From Sciurus carolinensis (taxonomy: Eukaryota; Chordata; Mammalia; Rodentia; Sciuridae): a stretch of 64,000 nucleotides of DNA. Of the stretch, positions 34,661-46,645 are shown in pieces. Under the pieces are notes generated by a model. The model was not told where the DNA came from, made no database searches, and saw only the letters and a list, made by a program, of their open reading frames with translations. The translations under genes and the position numbers were made by a program. Each line of letters begins with the position of its first letter. The stretch's first letter is position 1. The stretch lies in assembly GCF_902686445.1 (NCBI RefSeq), contig NC_062222.1, forward strand, positions 133,803,035 to 133,867,034, read 5' to 3'.

Positions 34661-36569
34661 AACCGGAAGATACTGGGTAAGTGCTGCTTGAGAATTATAA
34701 TTACCATCTCGTGGAAGCAAAGAGGAAATGATGTTTTTTAAGGTCAGGAGCAAGATTGAACTAGCATGTGCAGAAGGGAAAAATTGAATTGCGCTGTAAA
34801 TGGAGAGAGAAGGAATTTTTCATATCTTTGGAGGAAAGCGGAGGGAGTGAATGGAGAAAATTGACAATTGTCCCTAATTCCCAGTAATTGGTACAGAATT
34901 GGGCACATTTAGATATCTGCAAAAATAAAATCACCATTTCTAAACATGTGTTTGTTAGAATCATTATAGTTATGTGCAATAAAAATGTATCTCAATTGAC
35001 TGAGAAATAATAATAATGCATAACTTAAATGGCTTGGAAGACTCAGGACTGAGAGTGTTTCAGTCACAGTTTGATCTAAAGGTTCATAATGCTATCAGTA
35101 TCCCTGTTTCATTTCTCTTAAGAGCTGAGCTCTTTCTTCTACGATGGTTTTGTTCTCTGACTGACTTCCTACCAAAACTGACTATGGCAGTTTTGGTTCT
35201 CATATTTATACCCTACATCCTTCAGAGGCAAAAGGGGTCCCATGTCACTGAAGCCTAAGCAAGACCAACCCTAATTGCAGTTGTTTAGGTCACATTTCCA
35301 TTCCTGAATCATGGCCAGCACACAAGACAGGTGGGCCTTGGCTTCTTCAAAGTCACATGGATCCCCAGTTGGAAACAGGAGTGTTTCCAGTGAAGAAAAC
35401 GGGACAATTAACTCTGTCAGGGCAACAAGCAGACATCAACCACAGGTCGACAATGCCATTTGACATTTGGCAAGGAATGCACACGTCGATTGTGAACTTT
35501 GCATTGTGAAAGCAAATTCATCTGAATGCTTAAAAAAACAACCCTCCTAAATTTCCTCCCACAGTGCCTCTCCGTTTCCTTGCATTTTGCCTCAATCCCT
35601 GGAATGAAACACGGTCAAGGGAGAGTGTCCACCATCATTTACCAACTCGACAGACAGAACTGTGCTTCCTCTCTTTTTTTCTTCTTTTCTTTTCTTAAAC
35701 ATTTAGAAACACAAAACTTCGGGAACTAAAGCATAAAGTCACTTTTATTCCCTACCTCCTTTGTCTGATTATTCCACTGTTATCTTTTGCACTGAGAAAT
35801 AGATATATGTTTTATCTTGTTTAAAAAGAGCCCGAGTTCCTGGAAAGAATGCAAGTATAAAATCACCCTCTTGCTCCACAGATATTGGCTTAAAAGACAG
35901 TGGTACTTTGTGAAGAAATGAGAAGCTTCCCCCGAAAGGGATCCAGCCAGAGCTATATCACCCACCACAGAGGCTAAACCCATCCGTGTGGTCCATGCTT
36001 GTCCTGTATCTAATTCTTACCCTATGCCATGAGTCCTTTGGACACACATACACAAATCTCGGTTTCTATTTTGGAGACTGATTTTGTATGTAAAGTCACT
36101 AGCAGTCTCCTTTCTTCTGTGCTATTCTTAGCCCAAGTTTGCCTGACATTCAATAAATATTAAATGTGGCAATAATAATGATGATGATGACCATGTAAAT
36201 AAATAAAATGAAATAATCCTTTTTAAGCCTTTCCCAGCTGTCTGCATTTATGATTCAAGAATGAAAGAAAAGTCATTTCGTGGGGTCAAGCAGAATATCT
36301 CTTGGCCTCTTCAGAGGGTATTAAGTCATAATCGATTTTCCAAAGTCAAATGGATAAAGCTCTAGTAAGACAGACCTTCCTCAATGAGCACAGGGCCCAT
36401 TCAGATTGCATTTCAGTGGTGTTCCTACAGATAGAAACAGCATATTTTCCCTTTAACTTCCAAACAGAACACCTCACTCTCTCTGTATAAACCTTGATTA
36501 AAGTAGCATTAAATGTGGGCATTACTGGCTTGGATATCTCTCTGCTCTGTGAACATTTTCACCATAATC
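34661..36569. other. Unique sequence, no gene seen
   Basis: About 1.9 kb, largely repeat-free. 34,860-34,910 ('tgacaattgtccctaattcc', then 'cagtaattggtacagaattg') is rich in homeodomain-like cores. A small ATAAT/GATGAT low-complexity patch lies near 36,170-36,190. Confidence 0.4.
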
Positions 36570-36645
36570 AGAGTTTATGCACTTTTACACTGGGCATAGA
36601 GCCTGACACATAGTAGGTGATCTTTAAATGTCTGTTAAATGAAGA
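36570..36645 (+). repeat. MIR SINE 3' end
   Basis: 'ggcatagagcctgacacata', 'gtaggtgatctttaaatgtc', 'tgttaaatgaag' match the distal end of sense MIR. Confidence 0.65.
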
Positions 36646-38250
36646 ATTAGTTTTGGTTTTGTTTTGCTTTTGATTAAGTTTCCGTGCATCTCCTGCCAAC
36701 TGGAGAAAGCAGACCAGATGAGCACTACTGTGTTGTAAGAGCACAATTTCAGGCAAAGATTACAAATTGCTTCCTCTTGCGGGCCAAACCCTGGGTTTAA
36801 GAGTCAGTTGGGCATGCTGTGTTTGATTAGTGATGTCTGCCATGGACACAGGATAGTGGAGCAGTAGTGCTGTGCCAGAGAACTACCATCCATAGAGACA
36901 CTGTCTCCCCCAGCAGAGAGATGGTCTTTAAAAGGAAGCCACTGAAGGGCAACTGTTTCACTGATGTATCTGAGTATACCAGAAGTGCTTAGCAGTGACT
37001 GGATTAAAGAGACCTAGGTGAATTGCATCTGTTGCATGTTTGCTTACAATTGCTTTTAAATGAAAGGGTTGAGTCTTCCTGCCAATACCCAATACAGAAA
37101 AGTAGTCTTTGGTCATTTGAGGATTTTCAGAATGTGAAAATGTAATGCCAACCAACCAAGTCTTAGAGTTCTGCTATCATGCATGTATCATATTTGTAAA
37201 TTAGGGAACAGTCCTCATATGAAATAGACTGAGTTGCTATTCACCTTTAACACTCCACAGTTGGCAGAGCAAGCACTGAACTTCTGATTGGCAAATAAAG
37301 ACCAACTACAAACATCACCCCAAGGTCACTGCAACCCCACATCACTTGCATCTGTATGTCTTCTGCTGGATCCATTTTCTGATGCAATGGTCCTGCAAAC
37401 ATCTTCCATTGGTTCATCCAGACCTCTGCTCTTGAGCTGAGAGCCTGTCTCCCATGTCCTTCAGCCTCTGAGGTCAATCAAAAGGGAGCCCCAAGAGGAA
37501 GAGAAAGAAGTCAAGGCATTTCTACCACTGGATTCCTCCCAGTGAGATCACTTTAGGCTGGCTGGTCCCCTTTCAAGGCTGCCTGCTCACACACAGATCC
37601 TGGCCAGCCTTCCAGATTTCAGTGAACTCCCCCTCTTCACCACGACTTTGTCCTGATAGGGGGCCAGTGTTGCTGCTGCTAGTTCTGGTCTTTGCACCAT
37701 CCTTTGTGGGTCCCTACCTCATCTTGAAATTGGTCCCCTCATAAGTAAACCCTGCTTGAATCCTCCTAATTTCAATGTGCCATCTTTCCCTTTGACACCA
37801 GCAGCTTCAGTATGCTTCCTGACAGTTACGGCCTCACCTGCCCCAGGTGATTTTGAACATAGCATCTTAGCACGCTCCCTTTGTTTCTCCCAGGGAGATG
37901 CCGCTGATCTGTCCACCTCAGATCCCCATGGCACATACCAGATACTTATTTTATGCATTGTCACAGTTACTCTGATGTTCCCATCAAGACAGACCCACTC
38001 TGATGAGAGGTAATACATTAAACCTCAAAATTGAGAAGTTTGTGAAAACATTTTTATGATTTGTAGAAACCTGGAACTTTCTATTTCCAGAAAACAAGCA
38101 TTTTAAAAATGTGAAGCTTTGCTTAGAAAAGTAATTTTTCTAAGGCTAGTAGGAAAAGTACTTGTTTATTTCTTTTTTTCAAAATATATGTTACACGGCA
38201 TGTGCACAAGGCATTAGGTGGGGAGGGTGAGATTTAAAGAAGACTCCAGG
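36646..38250. other. Unique sequence, no gene seen
   Basis: About 1.6 kb. Frames of up to 99 codons on both strands without recognised domains. No repeat identified. Confidence 0.4.
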
Positions 38251-38261
38251 CATGACTCCTA

Positions 38262-38396
38262 TTAAAATATTAAAAATATTTTTGTTTTAGTTGTAGGTGG
38301 ATATAATACCTTTATTTTTATTTTTATCTGGTGCTGAAGATCAAACCCAAGGCCTCACACATGCTAGCACTCTGCTACTAAGCCACAACCCCAGCC
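38262..38396 (-). mobile_element. ID-type SINE (squirrel form) with target-site duplication
   Basis: The + strand shows the antisense AT-rich tail ('gttttagttgtaggtggata', 'taatacctttatttttattt') and then the antisense ID body ('ggtgctgaagatcaaaccca', 'ctactaagccacaaccccag'). The 11-base direct repeat 'catgactccta' flanks it at 38251-38261 and 38397-38407. The long AT-rich 3' extension is typical of squirrel ID elements. Confidence 0.93.
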
Positions 38397-38502
38397 CATG
38401 ACTCCTAGTCTTAAATAACCTGATGTATAATTAAATAAACAAGCAAACACATGGGCCCATACACTCTTGACCCCTAAGCTCATGACATGCTTTTAGGTGT
38501 TG

Positions 38503-38542
<40 letters not shown>
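38503..38542. repeat. (GATA)n microsatellite
   Basis: About ten uninterrupted GATA units, likely to be polymorphic. Confidence 0.97.
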
Positions 38543-38574
38543 GATCAAGATATATTACTTGTCAAAACTCTAGT

Positions 38575-39905
38575 TTTAGGCAGTTTAGGATTCATGACAA
38601 GTTAAGTGGGAAGTGTAGAGAGTTCCCATAATTCCACCTCACACAGCACAACCTGCCCCATTATCAACAGTCCTCCTGGAGTGGTACTTTGTTTATAATT
38701 GATGAACCTGAATGGACACTTCATTATTATCCAAAGCACAGAGTTTACATTGGTGTTCACCCGAGGCATTGCTCATTTTATGGGTTCAGCAAATGGATAA
38801 TGATGGATATCCTCCATGTTGAGTAGAAGTAGAGTACTTCTGCTGCCATAGTAATCCTCTGTATTCTGCCCATTCATCCCTCCCTCCCCCACTAATCCTT
38901 AGCAACCATTTCTCCTGTCTCCATAGTTTTGCCATTTTCAGAATGTAATACACCTTGAATGAAGTATGTTACCTTTCACTTTGTAAAATACATTTAAGTT
39001 CCCTTTATGTCTTTTCACAGCTTGATAACTCACTTCTTAGCACTGCATAATATCCCATGGTCTGGATGGAACACAGTTTTATTTATCTACTCATCTACTG
39101 AAGGACATTTTGGTCGCTTCCAAGTTTGGGCAATTATAAATACAATAGCTATAAATATTATGTTAAGTTTTTATGCAAAAAGTGTTTAACTCCACTGAGC
39201 AAAAACCAGGGATTGCTTAACACATGTAAATACCAAAGATTGCAATTCCTGAAATGTACACTGAGTATGTTTAGTTTTATTTAAAACATTGCCAAACCTT
39301 CCTCCAAAGTGGTGGTACCATTTTGCATTCCTGCTAGCACTGAGTTCCTGACACCCTGCATCCTCACCAGCATCTGGTGTCATCAGTGCTCTGGATGAAG
39401 CCCATTCTAATAGGTGTGTGCTGGTATCTTGTTGTTGCTTTAATTTGCATTTCCCTGATGACATATGATGTGGAACATCTTTTAATATGCTTATTTGCCA
39501 TCTGTATATCTTCTTTGGTGAAGTGTCTATTAAGGTCTTTGGCCCATTTCTCAATTGGGTTGTTCATTTTCTTATTATTTCTTTTTAAAGAATTGTTTGG
39601 CATTCCTGTAAGCCCAACAACTAGAGAAGCTGGAGACAGGAAGATCACAAGTTTGAGGCCAGCCTGGGTAGCTTAGCAAAATGATGACCTAGTGCTTACT
39701 CTCAAATTAAAATGTTCAAAACAGAGTTTGGGATGTAACCCAGTGGTAGAGCACTTGCTTTAACACATGTGAGGCTCTGTTTCAATTCTCAGCACCAAAT
39801 TGTTTTTTAAAAAGCATTATTTGTCCATTCTGGATAATAATCACTTATCCAATATATCTTATGCAAACATTTTCTCCAGGTCTGTAACTTGTCATCTCTG
39901 TCTAG
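38575..39905 (-). mobile_element. Old L1 LINE 3' region, interrupted by a SINE
   Basis: Antisense L1: the 3' UTR ('ccagttt'-rich block near 38600-38900, 'tttctcctgtctccatagtt'), then ORF2-proximal sequence ('gcactgcataatatcccatg', 'ctgaaggacattttggtcgc', 'aatttgcatttccctgatga', 'tttggcccatttctcaattg'). It resumes after the SINE at 39596-39810 ('gtccattctggataataatc', 'gcaaacattttctccaggtc'). Stops and indels throughout; non-functional. Confidence 0.88.
39596..39810 (+). mobile_element. B1-ID dimeric SINE (MEN type) nested in L1
   Basis: A degenerate B1 half ('cattcctgtaagcccaacaa', 'caagtttgaggccagcctgg') is followed by an ID half ('gggatgtaacccagtggtag', 'agcacttgctttaacacatg', 'caattctcagcaccaaattg') and an A-rich tail. 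It splits the old - strand L1, so it is younger than that L1. Confidence 0.9.
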
Positions 39906-40439
39906 AAACACCAGTGCCTGAGTTCTGGATGAGCCTTTTTGCAAGGTGAACCTGCTAAGACGAGCAGGGGTAACAGGCTCTGTCCCTGGGGCACTCTTGC
40001 CAAAACCTAACTTCTGCCTTCTCAGCACATTCAGGGCCCCTCTGTGTTCTCTGTTTCCAATAAGTTTTACCTTTGACACTATGTGTGTGAAAGCTGTTTC
40101 ACTTTCAGCTCAGTGTTTTCTCACTGGAAGTGATTTTGTCCCAACTGAGGGAACAGATATTTGACATAGTTAAAGACATCTTGGGGAGGAGGGTCACTAT
40201 TGACTGAGCCAAAGATGCTGCTAAACGTTTATCTTACAAATCCAAGGACAGTCACCAACAACAAAGAATTATCTGTCCCCAGATGTCAGTAGTACTGGGG
40301 CTGAGAGACCAATGCAGATCCATTGCATGTGTGGGTCTCCACACTCCGGCTCTACTGACAGGATTCCTCACTGTGTCGCTCATTCCTGCTGCCAGATTTT
40401 TAGCTTTAATGGCTTCAGGTTGGCCATTTACTTAGCCAA
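39906..40439. other. Unique sequence, no gene seen
   Basis: No recognised element. Confidence 0.4.
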
Positions 40440-40570
40440 AATATTTAAATGATCTGAGTTTCAGTTACTTGGAAACACATTGAACCTCTCAGAGCTTAAT
40501 TTCCTCATCTTTGAAGGCCTCTTATGAAAATTAAATGAGATAATGTGGAGGGAGTTTTACCAATTCCATC
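40440..40570 (+). repeat. MIR SINE fragment
   Basis: 'gagcttaatttcctcatctt', 'tgaaggcctcttatgaaaat', 'taaatgagataatgtgg' follow sense MIR. Confidence 0.6.
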
Positions 40571-41085
40571 TCCAAGCTCTTTGCAAAAACACATTTGCCA
40601 TAGTTCTGTCAAACACAGAGAAAAGACACCTCTTCCTACTCATGGCTAATGAGACTAAACATGTTTAAACAGCCGGTTCTCATTACACAAATCAAAATGC
40701 TCGCCCAAACTCTTCTATAAATGCTCTGCAAAAAAGGTCTGATTCTCGGCCTCCAGTGTTTGTGTTTTACATGTAAAAATAAGGTCCCAGCCTACAGAGT
40801 GTGTTTTTCCCCCACTTCTTTTTTAATAGTTGTATTTCCAGCTGGTTTTATTTAAGGCTATGTTTTTGATCTCTTTTCAATTCTGGGCCCCAATCCAACT
40901 TGGCTGTCAATATTTCAAAAGCTCCCTTGGAGAGAGCCTTCTTGGAAGATGGCCCCATGCCAACCAGGAGAACTGGTCTACCCCCTCTGAGAGTTGGCAA
41001 GTGTGCCAGCATTTCAGACCCATCACCACCATGCAACAGCCAGGAAAGGATCTGTCTAGAGTGATGCTGCTCAGGGCACTGTAGA
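40571..41085. other. Unique sequence, no gene seen
   Basis: No recognised element. Two opposing small frames near 40.83-41.12 kb lack domains. Confidence 0.4.
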
Positions 41086-41210
41086 CTCATAAATCTTAGA
41101 CCTGGAAGTGTTTGTATCATTAACTGAGTCCATCAGACTCATTTAACAGATGAGACTACTGAGGCTTAGAGAAGGAAAGAGGCTTAAACAAAAAAATCTT
41201 CTGGTTCTCT
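41086..41210. repeat. Ancient mammal-wide repeat-like fragment
   Basis: 'aaatcttagacctggaagtg', 'catttaacagatgagactac', 'tgaggcttagagaagg' resemble an old MIR-like repeat of unresolved family. Confidence 0.5.
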
Positions 41211-41698
41211 ATCCAGTCCCTGAGCTACAATGCTATTTCACATCCATGATAGGATTAAAACAATGAAATGAGGTGGAACTTTCCCCTCTTATCACCTGTG
41301 AGCTTTTTCTTGCAATGAAACATTTGCAAAGTATTTCTATGTTGTTCTCAGCCTTAGTCCTACAACCATCCCCTCATACCTTTTCACCGAAACACTCCTC
41401 ACATCAGTGTCCATTTGGGAACATTTTCTAACACCAATTTCCACCAGGGAATTTCCAGTCATCTACCTACTGCCAGCTACCAGTCATATTCTAAACTTGT
41501 CCTTAGCAGTGTCCCCGCCATCTTCCTTCTGCCTTCCATTCCAGCCTGTCAGTCCACCAACCTCCTGACCCCTCATCCGACAATTCATCCTCCTCCTTCT
41601 CTGATCACCAATCCATTAATCAAGCACTTTCACAATAGCAATCTAGGACACCCTCCCCATCCTCCCTTCAGGCCTTAATTGGGTTTAAATATTGACTG
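41211..41698. other. Pyrimidine-rich unique sequence
   Basis: C+T-rich from about 41,350 to 41,680, which creates an 87-codon serine/proline-rich open frame that is unlikely to be a gene. Confidence 0.45.
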
Positions 41699-41818
41699 CA
41701 GGGCTGGGAATGTACCTCCATGGTAGAGTGCTTGCCTAACATTTGTGAGGTGAGGCCCGGCGTTCAATCGACAGCACCATAAAAAATTGACCACATAAAA
41801 ATAAATTTTAAATTGTAC
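41699..41818 (+). mobile_element. ID SINE
   Basis: 'agggctgggaatgtacctcc', 'atggtagagtgcttgcctaa' and 'gcgttcaatcgacagcacca', followed by an A-rich 'aaaataaatttt' tail. The ID body is diverged. Confidence 0.88.
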
Positions 41819-41819
41819 A

Positions 41820-42745
41820 TGAAAAAATAGCACAAACACAAATCAAGACACAAACAATAAACAGGAAAATATTTGCTAATTATATTATTGGACATCCTGG
41901 CTAATATCCAAAACATAAGCTGATCTCCTTGAACTCAATAAGAAATTACTAAGAACCTAGTAGAAAAGTGAGTAAAGTCTGTACAGAGGCGGTTTTGAGA
42001 GAAGATAATGAAGCTCCTAACAGTCTGAAATGAGCCACAAATAAATACATTTAAATAGAATCTTCAAAGAATATCATTTTTAAAACTATTTTTTTTCACA
42101 AAGATTCCATAGTTTGATAATACCTACATGTGGAGAAACAGTTTTATTCTCTGGCGATAGAAGCTTATGTTGGTATAACTTCAGGGAAGAATAGATAGCA
42201 CATCCTATTAAATTAAAGCTCAAATAAATCTAACTCAGCAATTTCAGTTGGGAAGTTATTCCACAGATAAACTTGCATACATGTGAAATGACATGTGTTC
42301 AACAATGCCCAATGTTGCTTTGCTTTATTTTTAACAGCAACTGATTGGATTTGGCCTAAATCTTCACTAATAGAAAGTGGATTCAATACAAGCAGAACTA
42401 GAATAACAATGTTATATTGAACAGTCATCAAAAAGGACGAGACAATTCTATATGCAGATTTGGAATGGTCTGTGATATATTTTAAGTGGAAAAATCCAGA
42501 ATTAGAAGCATATTTTTAGTATGCTCCCATTTATGTAGAAAAATTTAAAACAGGTGCATATTGGTTTTACATGCACAGAATATCTATGTAAGATGACAAG
42601 AGAAATCGGTAATTCTAGTTGTTTCTGAAAAGGAGAACTGGTAAGTTGAAATTGAGCCTGAGGGAGAAAGAGAATTGCATTTTACTGCATTCTTTTACCT
42701 GTTTGACTTCTGTACCGTACAGGTTATCTTTTAGAGCTTAATCAA
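41820..42745 (+). mobile_element. Old L1 LINE (L1ME/L1M4-like), ORF2 end and 3' UTR
   Basis: Sense L1: 'ccacagataaacttgcatac', 'ttgctttatttttaacagca', 'gaacagtcatcaaaaagg', 'gtatgctcccatttatgtag', 'gcacagaatatctatgtaag', 'tgtttctgaaaaggagaact'. It follows the order of an old L1 3' end. Heavily decayed, no intact frame. Confidence 0.78.
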
Positions 42746-42784
42746 AAGTAGTGGGATAGAGAAGTTAACGAACGAATAAGACAC

Positions 42785-43165
42785 CCCTTAGTGACTTTTG
42801 TACCATCCTATTTTAATTTTCTGCATAAAATTTATCACTCATAATTGTCTTTTTTAATGGCTATTGCATATTTCTACCACTGGGATGTGAGCTATGGAAG
42901 AATAGAAAGCAAATCTGCAAGAAAGATCCTGCCACAAACTCTTTATGTTAATTGGAGGTAGGAGTCTCTCCGAGTGGACTCAGAACCCACAGCTGGGGGC
43001 ACGTCGTGGTGTGTGGAATTTCACCTTCTGCTTAACATTTATGCAGGGCCCAGCATGCAGAAGCATATAAGGCCACCAAATTTTGGGTTTACTTCATTTG
43101 CCCCCAAGCATTAGAGCAGTGTCTTCTACACAGCGCAAGCTCAGTGTTTATTTGTAAAATGGCTC
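42785..43165 (+). repeat. L2 LINE 3' fragment, decayed
   Basis: 'cctattttaattttctgcat', 'aaaatttatcactcataatt', 'gggatgtgagctatggaaga' and, distally, 'gcaagctcagtgtttatttg' follow the L2 terminal region with diverged sequence between. Confidence 0.5.
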
Positions 43166-43329
43166 AATGCGTAGGGCAAAGCATTGACCTCACAAGGAAC
43201 CTAAACTGCTAAATGGGCAACACAGTTCTCTGAAGGGAGCTGAGGCATGCATGCTCCTCAGTTCATTCACTCCCTGTTCCTGATCTCCACCTTGTGCTGC
43301 CTGGTGTGCAGGGTCTTGAAAATCACTGC

Positions 43330-43455
43330 ATATTGTTTTTGAATATTTGTATTGGTGAATCACAGTTACACTTAACAGTAAGATTCATTGTGATATGACC
43401 ATAACTGCACAGAGTATAATTTGGTGTATTTCTTTCTTTTTTTTTTTTTTTAATT
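43330..43455. repeat. Squirrel-lineage repeat fragment ending in a T tract
   Basis: 'gtattggtgaatcacagtta', 'aagattcattgtgatatgac' and 'agagtataatttggtg' resemble a repeat I associate with squirrel genomes. A run of about 20 T follows at 43436-43453. Family uncertain. Confidence 0.45.
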
Positions 43456-44159
43456 TTGGTCTCCCTGGGACAGAAGGTAGGTTCATCCTTATTACCCTAT
43501 CCTGAACAAATCTGGAAGAGTCTCTCCCCTGAATTCAAGACTCAGTTCAATTGCACTAGTTTTAGCCATCAACATAAAAACTGATTTCCATTTGGATCAA
43601 ACCGAGAGCTACTGATAAAAAAGAATATGTGCCTGGAAAAAGACAATTTGGTAAAATTGTTTTGAAAATATGTATCATACATGCCCTGGCTCCGCTGACC
43701 AGGACATGGTAAGTCAGTCCACATGGCACCTGTCACCAAGGAGTCTTAGGCATTGGAGGAACCTCAGGCCAGCTTTCTCTCTTCACCTTTCCTTCTAGCA
43801 CACATTTCTTAAAGCTGGGCCCCTTCATCTCCCTCAGGACTTCTGTTCCTGCTCTGTGTCACTTGACAGCTAGCTGGCTGCTCCAATCTAGCCTTCTTAA
43901 CCTCATTTACTGCTTCTAATTTTATCTCTTCTCAGAATAATCAAAGGTGACCAGGGAAAATCATAAAGCCAAATGTATAAGTAATGTGAGGTTTTCATTC
44001 ACCAACACTAAATTTCTAAGCACTCATTCCCAAGCTATAATGCAGCTCAACACCTCTATGATAAGAAGCATGGGTACCAGTCATGCAGACACTAGCTCAC
44101 GTGTATCTCAGCTATGGCTCCCGTGGTTGGAAGAGTGTTCCGAAATGAGGAAAGCACTA
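43456..44159. other. Unique sequence, no gene seen
   Basis: A 105-codon + frame at 43947-44264 overlaps a MIR and is not credible. No other element. Confidence 0.4.
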
Positions 44160-44295
44160 GAACTAGAGGCAAAGGCATGCTCTCTTGAGTCTCATTTACC
44201 AGCTATAAAACCTTCCCCAAGATGCCTAATGCCATGGGGACTCATTTTCTTTATTACAGCATAATGATAATTTTCATTCTATATGGCTTCAGTGA
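44160..44295 (+). repeat. MIR SINE fragment
   Basis: 'gaggcaaaggcatgctctct', 'tgagtctcatttaccagcta', 'gactcattttctttattaca', 'gcataatgataattttcatt' follow sense MIR. Confidence 0.6.
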
Positions 44296-44636
44296 GAACA
44301 TATTTATTCTTTGCAAAATATTTATTGAAAATTCATAGAGCTTGTACTGCTGGTTGGAATAAATTATTAAATGAGAAAACCTATGTGAATCCAGCACACA
44401 GAAGACATTCAATAAAATATATAATCAAAGTTTCCAGGGAGACCAGAGCTATGATGGTTAAATTGAAGTTGAAAGACTTAAATAGTCTTTAGGAAAAAGG
44501 TGAAATATAAAGAATACCTTGAGGGATGGAATAGGATTTTGATTCCTAAAAAATAATATAAAGAACTGGTTATTTATTCAAGGTATATTTACTGAGAAAC
44601 TACACTATTTCAACTAGTTAAATGCTGTATATATGG
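44296..44636. other. Unique sequence
   Basis: AT-rich, no gene seen. Confidence 0.35.
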
Positions 44637-45064
44637 AGTTTTAGTTAGCTTTTTCACTACTATGATCAAAAGACCTGACAAGAATAATTAAAGGAGGAAA
44701 AGTTTGCTTGAGGTCTCATGGTTTCAGAAGTCTTAGTCCATAGAAGACTGACTCCATTCTTTGGGGTATGGTGAGGTTCAACCACATGGCAGAAGTATGT
44801 GGTGGAGGAAAACGGCTCAGGTCATCACTCCAGGAAACAGAGAGAGAGGGAGACTGTAGTCTCTGGGGACAAAATACATACCCCGAAGGCACTCCCCCAG
44901 TGCCCACCCGCTCCAGGCACACCCTCCCTGCCTTCAGTTCCCACTCAGTCAATCCCTCTCAGACTAGTTCAATGATTGGGTTAAGGCTCTCATTTCACTT
45001 CTAAGCCTCTTGCATTGTGTCACATATGAATGTTTGGGGAATACCTCACATCTAAACCATAATG
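44637..45064 (-). mobile_element. Solo LTR, ERVL-MaLR (MST-like)
   Basis: The + strand reads 'gttttagttagctttttcac' at the left and 'acctcacatctaaaccataa' at the right, the reverse complement of the family seen at 23472-23888 (shared, on the sense strand: 'acacaatgcaag', 'aacccaatca', 'ctcaggtc'-containing block, 'attcttgtcagg'). There is no internal retroviral sequence. Confidence 0.88.
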
Positions 45065-45724
45065 TACAGTCATCAACAAAAGAATGTAAGCCCTAATGAA
45101 ACTTATGCCCTCAGAAAGATAAATAATAAAATAAACACACACACACATAGAATATTAGATTTGTTCAAGAAATGTGACTAAGAAAGTGACAGTGAATTAA
45201 ATCTGAATAAGGAAGAGGAGTGAGCCAGGATGTGAACAATGGCGATCCCGTGAACCTTGTGAACCTTCAGATCTTGGATGTATTTTGGAGCTAGAGCCAA
45301 TAGGACTTGCTGGTAGGCTGAAAGTGGAGAATTCATGGGAGGGTCCTTGAGAGAAGATAAAAGCTGCTATTTGAACGCATTTAATTTGAAATCAATTAAA
45401 CACTTGAGTAGAAAAGTCTTGAGTTCAAGAAAGAGGTTTGAGTCAAAGGTAGAATCTGGAGTCTTCAGCATAGTATTTAAAACGATGTCCTGAGAAATGA
45501 GACCCCGGAAATGAGAAGATCGAGGACGCCCACCTCAGATGTTCTAAATCACGAGGCTGAGGAGATGAATAGCAGCCAATAGATGGACTGGAAAGAATAC
45601 CCAGCAAGTTGCAAACAAAATCAGGATAGTTTGGGAAGCCAAAGGAAGATGCAGTTTAAAGAAGGGGAAAAAAATCAAATGTTTCATTCTTGTGCTGAAC
45701 TAAAGAACAGTTATGAGTTAAATC
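45065..45724. other. Unique sequence with short (CA)n
   Basis: A short CA run lies near 45135-45149. The rest is unassigned. A 121-codon + frame (45583-45948) has no recognisable domain. Confidence 0.4.
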
Positions 45725-45860
45725 AACTAACAGGGAGGACCTACTATGTGCTGATGCTGTCCAAAATAGACAAATGGGCTTGCTTTCATGGAATTTACTT
45801 CTTAGTCAATGATGCTATGGAAGCATGTGGTCCGAGGAAGCAGTATGTAGAGGCCACCTG
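45725..45860. repeat. Ancient mammal-wide repeat-like fragment
   Basis: 'gacctactatgtgctgatgc', 'gggcttgctttcatggaatt', 'tacttcttagtcaatgatgc' resemble the same very old repeat type as 34545 and 53285. It lies inside the open frame noted above, which lowers that frame's credibility. Confidence 0.45.
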
Positions 45861-45974
45861 TCCTCAAGGAAAGCCTCTTCTGTACTTGTGGGAAAGCCTA
45901 CAAGAAACAGGTCTAGAGGTGATGGAAGGAGACATTCAGGAACAATGAACAAAGGCATAGCTGAGAAGTTTTGC

Positions 45975-46350
45975 TGTGATGGTTACTTTGATGTGCCACT
46001 TTAATCAGATCACAGGTGCCCAGATATTTGGACAAACATCATTTTGGATATTTCCACGAGGGTGTTTTTGGATGACACCAACATTTGAATCAGTAGACTG
46101 AGCAAGCAGTTTTCCCTCCCTAAGTTCAAGGTCCAAACAGAATCAAAAAGCTGACCCTCTCCTGCATCAGAGAGAATTCTTTCTGTCTGATTGCCTTCAG
46201 ACCAGAGCACAGGCTTTGCCTGGCTTTGACATAAACTGAAATATCTGCTTTTCTAGGTCCCCAGCTTGCCAATCCACCCTCTCAATCTGGGGACAGGTCT
46301 CCTTCATAATCGCATGAGACAATCCCTTGTAATAAATACCTTCCTATTCA
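45975..46350 (+). mobile_element. ERVL-type LTR relic (MLT2-like)
   Basis: Starts 'tgtgatggttactttgatgt', then 'gtgcccagatatttggacaa', 'gagggtgtttttggatgaca', 'aaagctgaccctctcctgca' and 'ataatcgcatgagacaatcc', with 'aataaatacc' near its end. The order matches a common placental ERVL LTR. Subfamily from memory. Confidence 0.78.
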
Positions 46351-46645
46351 TCTATGTACACCTGGATCTAACTTATATCCATACCTACCAGTTTGTCTAT
46401 TTACCCACTTACCTGCCTATCTATATCCTATTAACCTCCATCTTATTAGTCAACATCTGAAGGAAAATAAAAAGACAAAATAAAAGAGTGTTGTTTATTT
46501 GCTTTGTTTTAACATATAAAAGTGACCCATGTCATGTGTTGCTGTGTGTTTCCAGAGAGGGAAGACAACTGGTGGTGCAAGGGAAGTCAGGGGATGGCTG
46601 GAGCAAGGCTCTTGGAAAGGTGGGAAGAGAGACTCTGATGCACAA
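46351..46645. other. Unique sequence with a decayed TATC-like tract
   Basis: Irregular 'tatccatacc'/'tatctatatcc' units at 46370-46440, possibly the simple-repeat end of the LTR to the left. Confidence 0.4.

Noticed and set aside
38503..38542. CRISPR-like short repeated units
   Set aside because: Simple GATA tandem repeat with no spacers; the DNA is mammalian.
39364..39676. Paired frames of about 95-100 codons on both strands
   Set aside because: They are translations of an old antisense L1 and the SINE nested in it. The - strand product resembles an L1 ORF2 C-terminal fragment but is broken.
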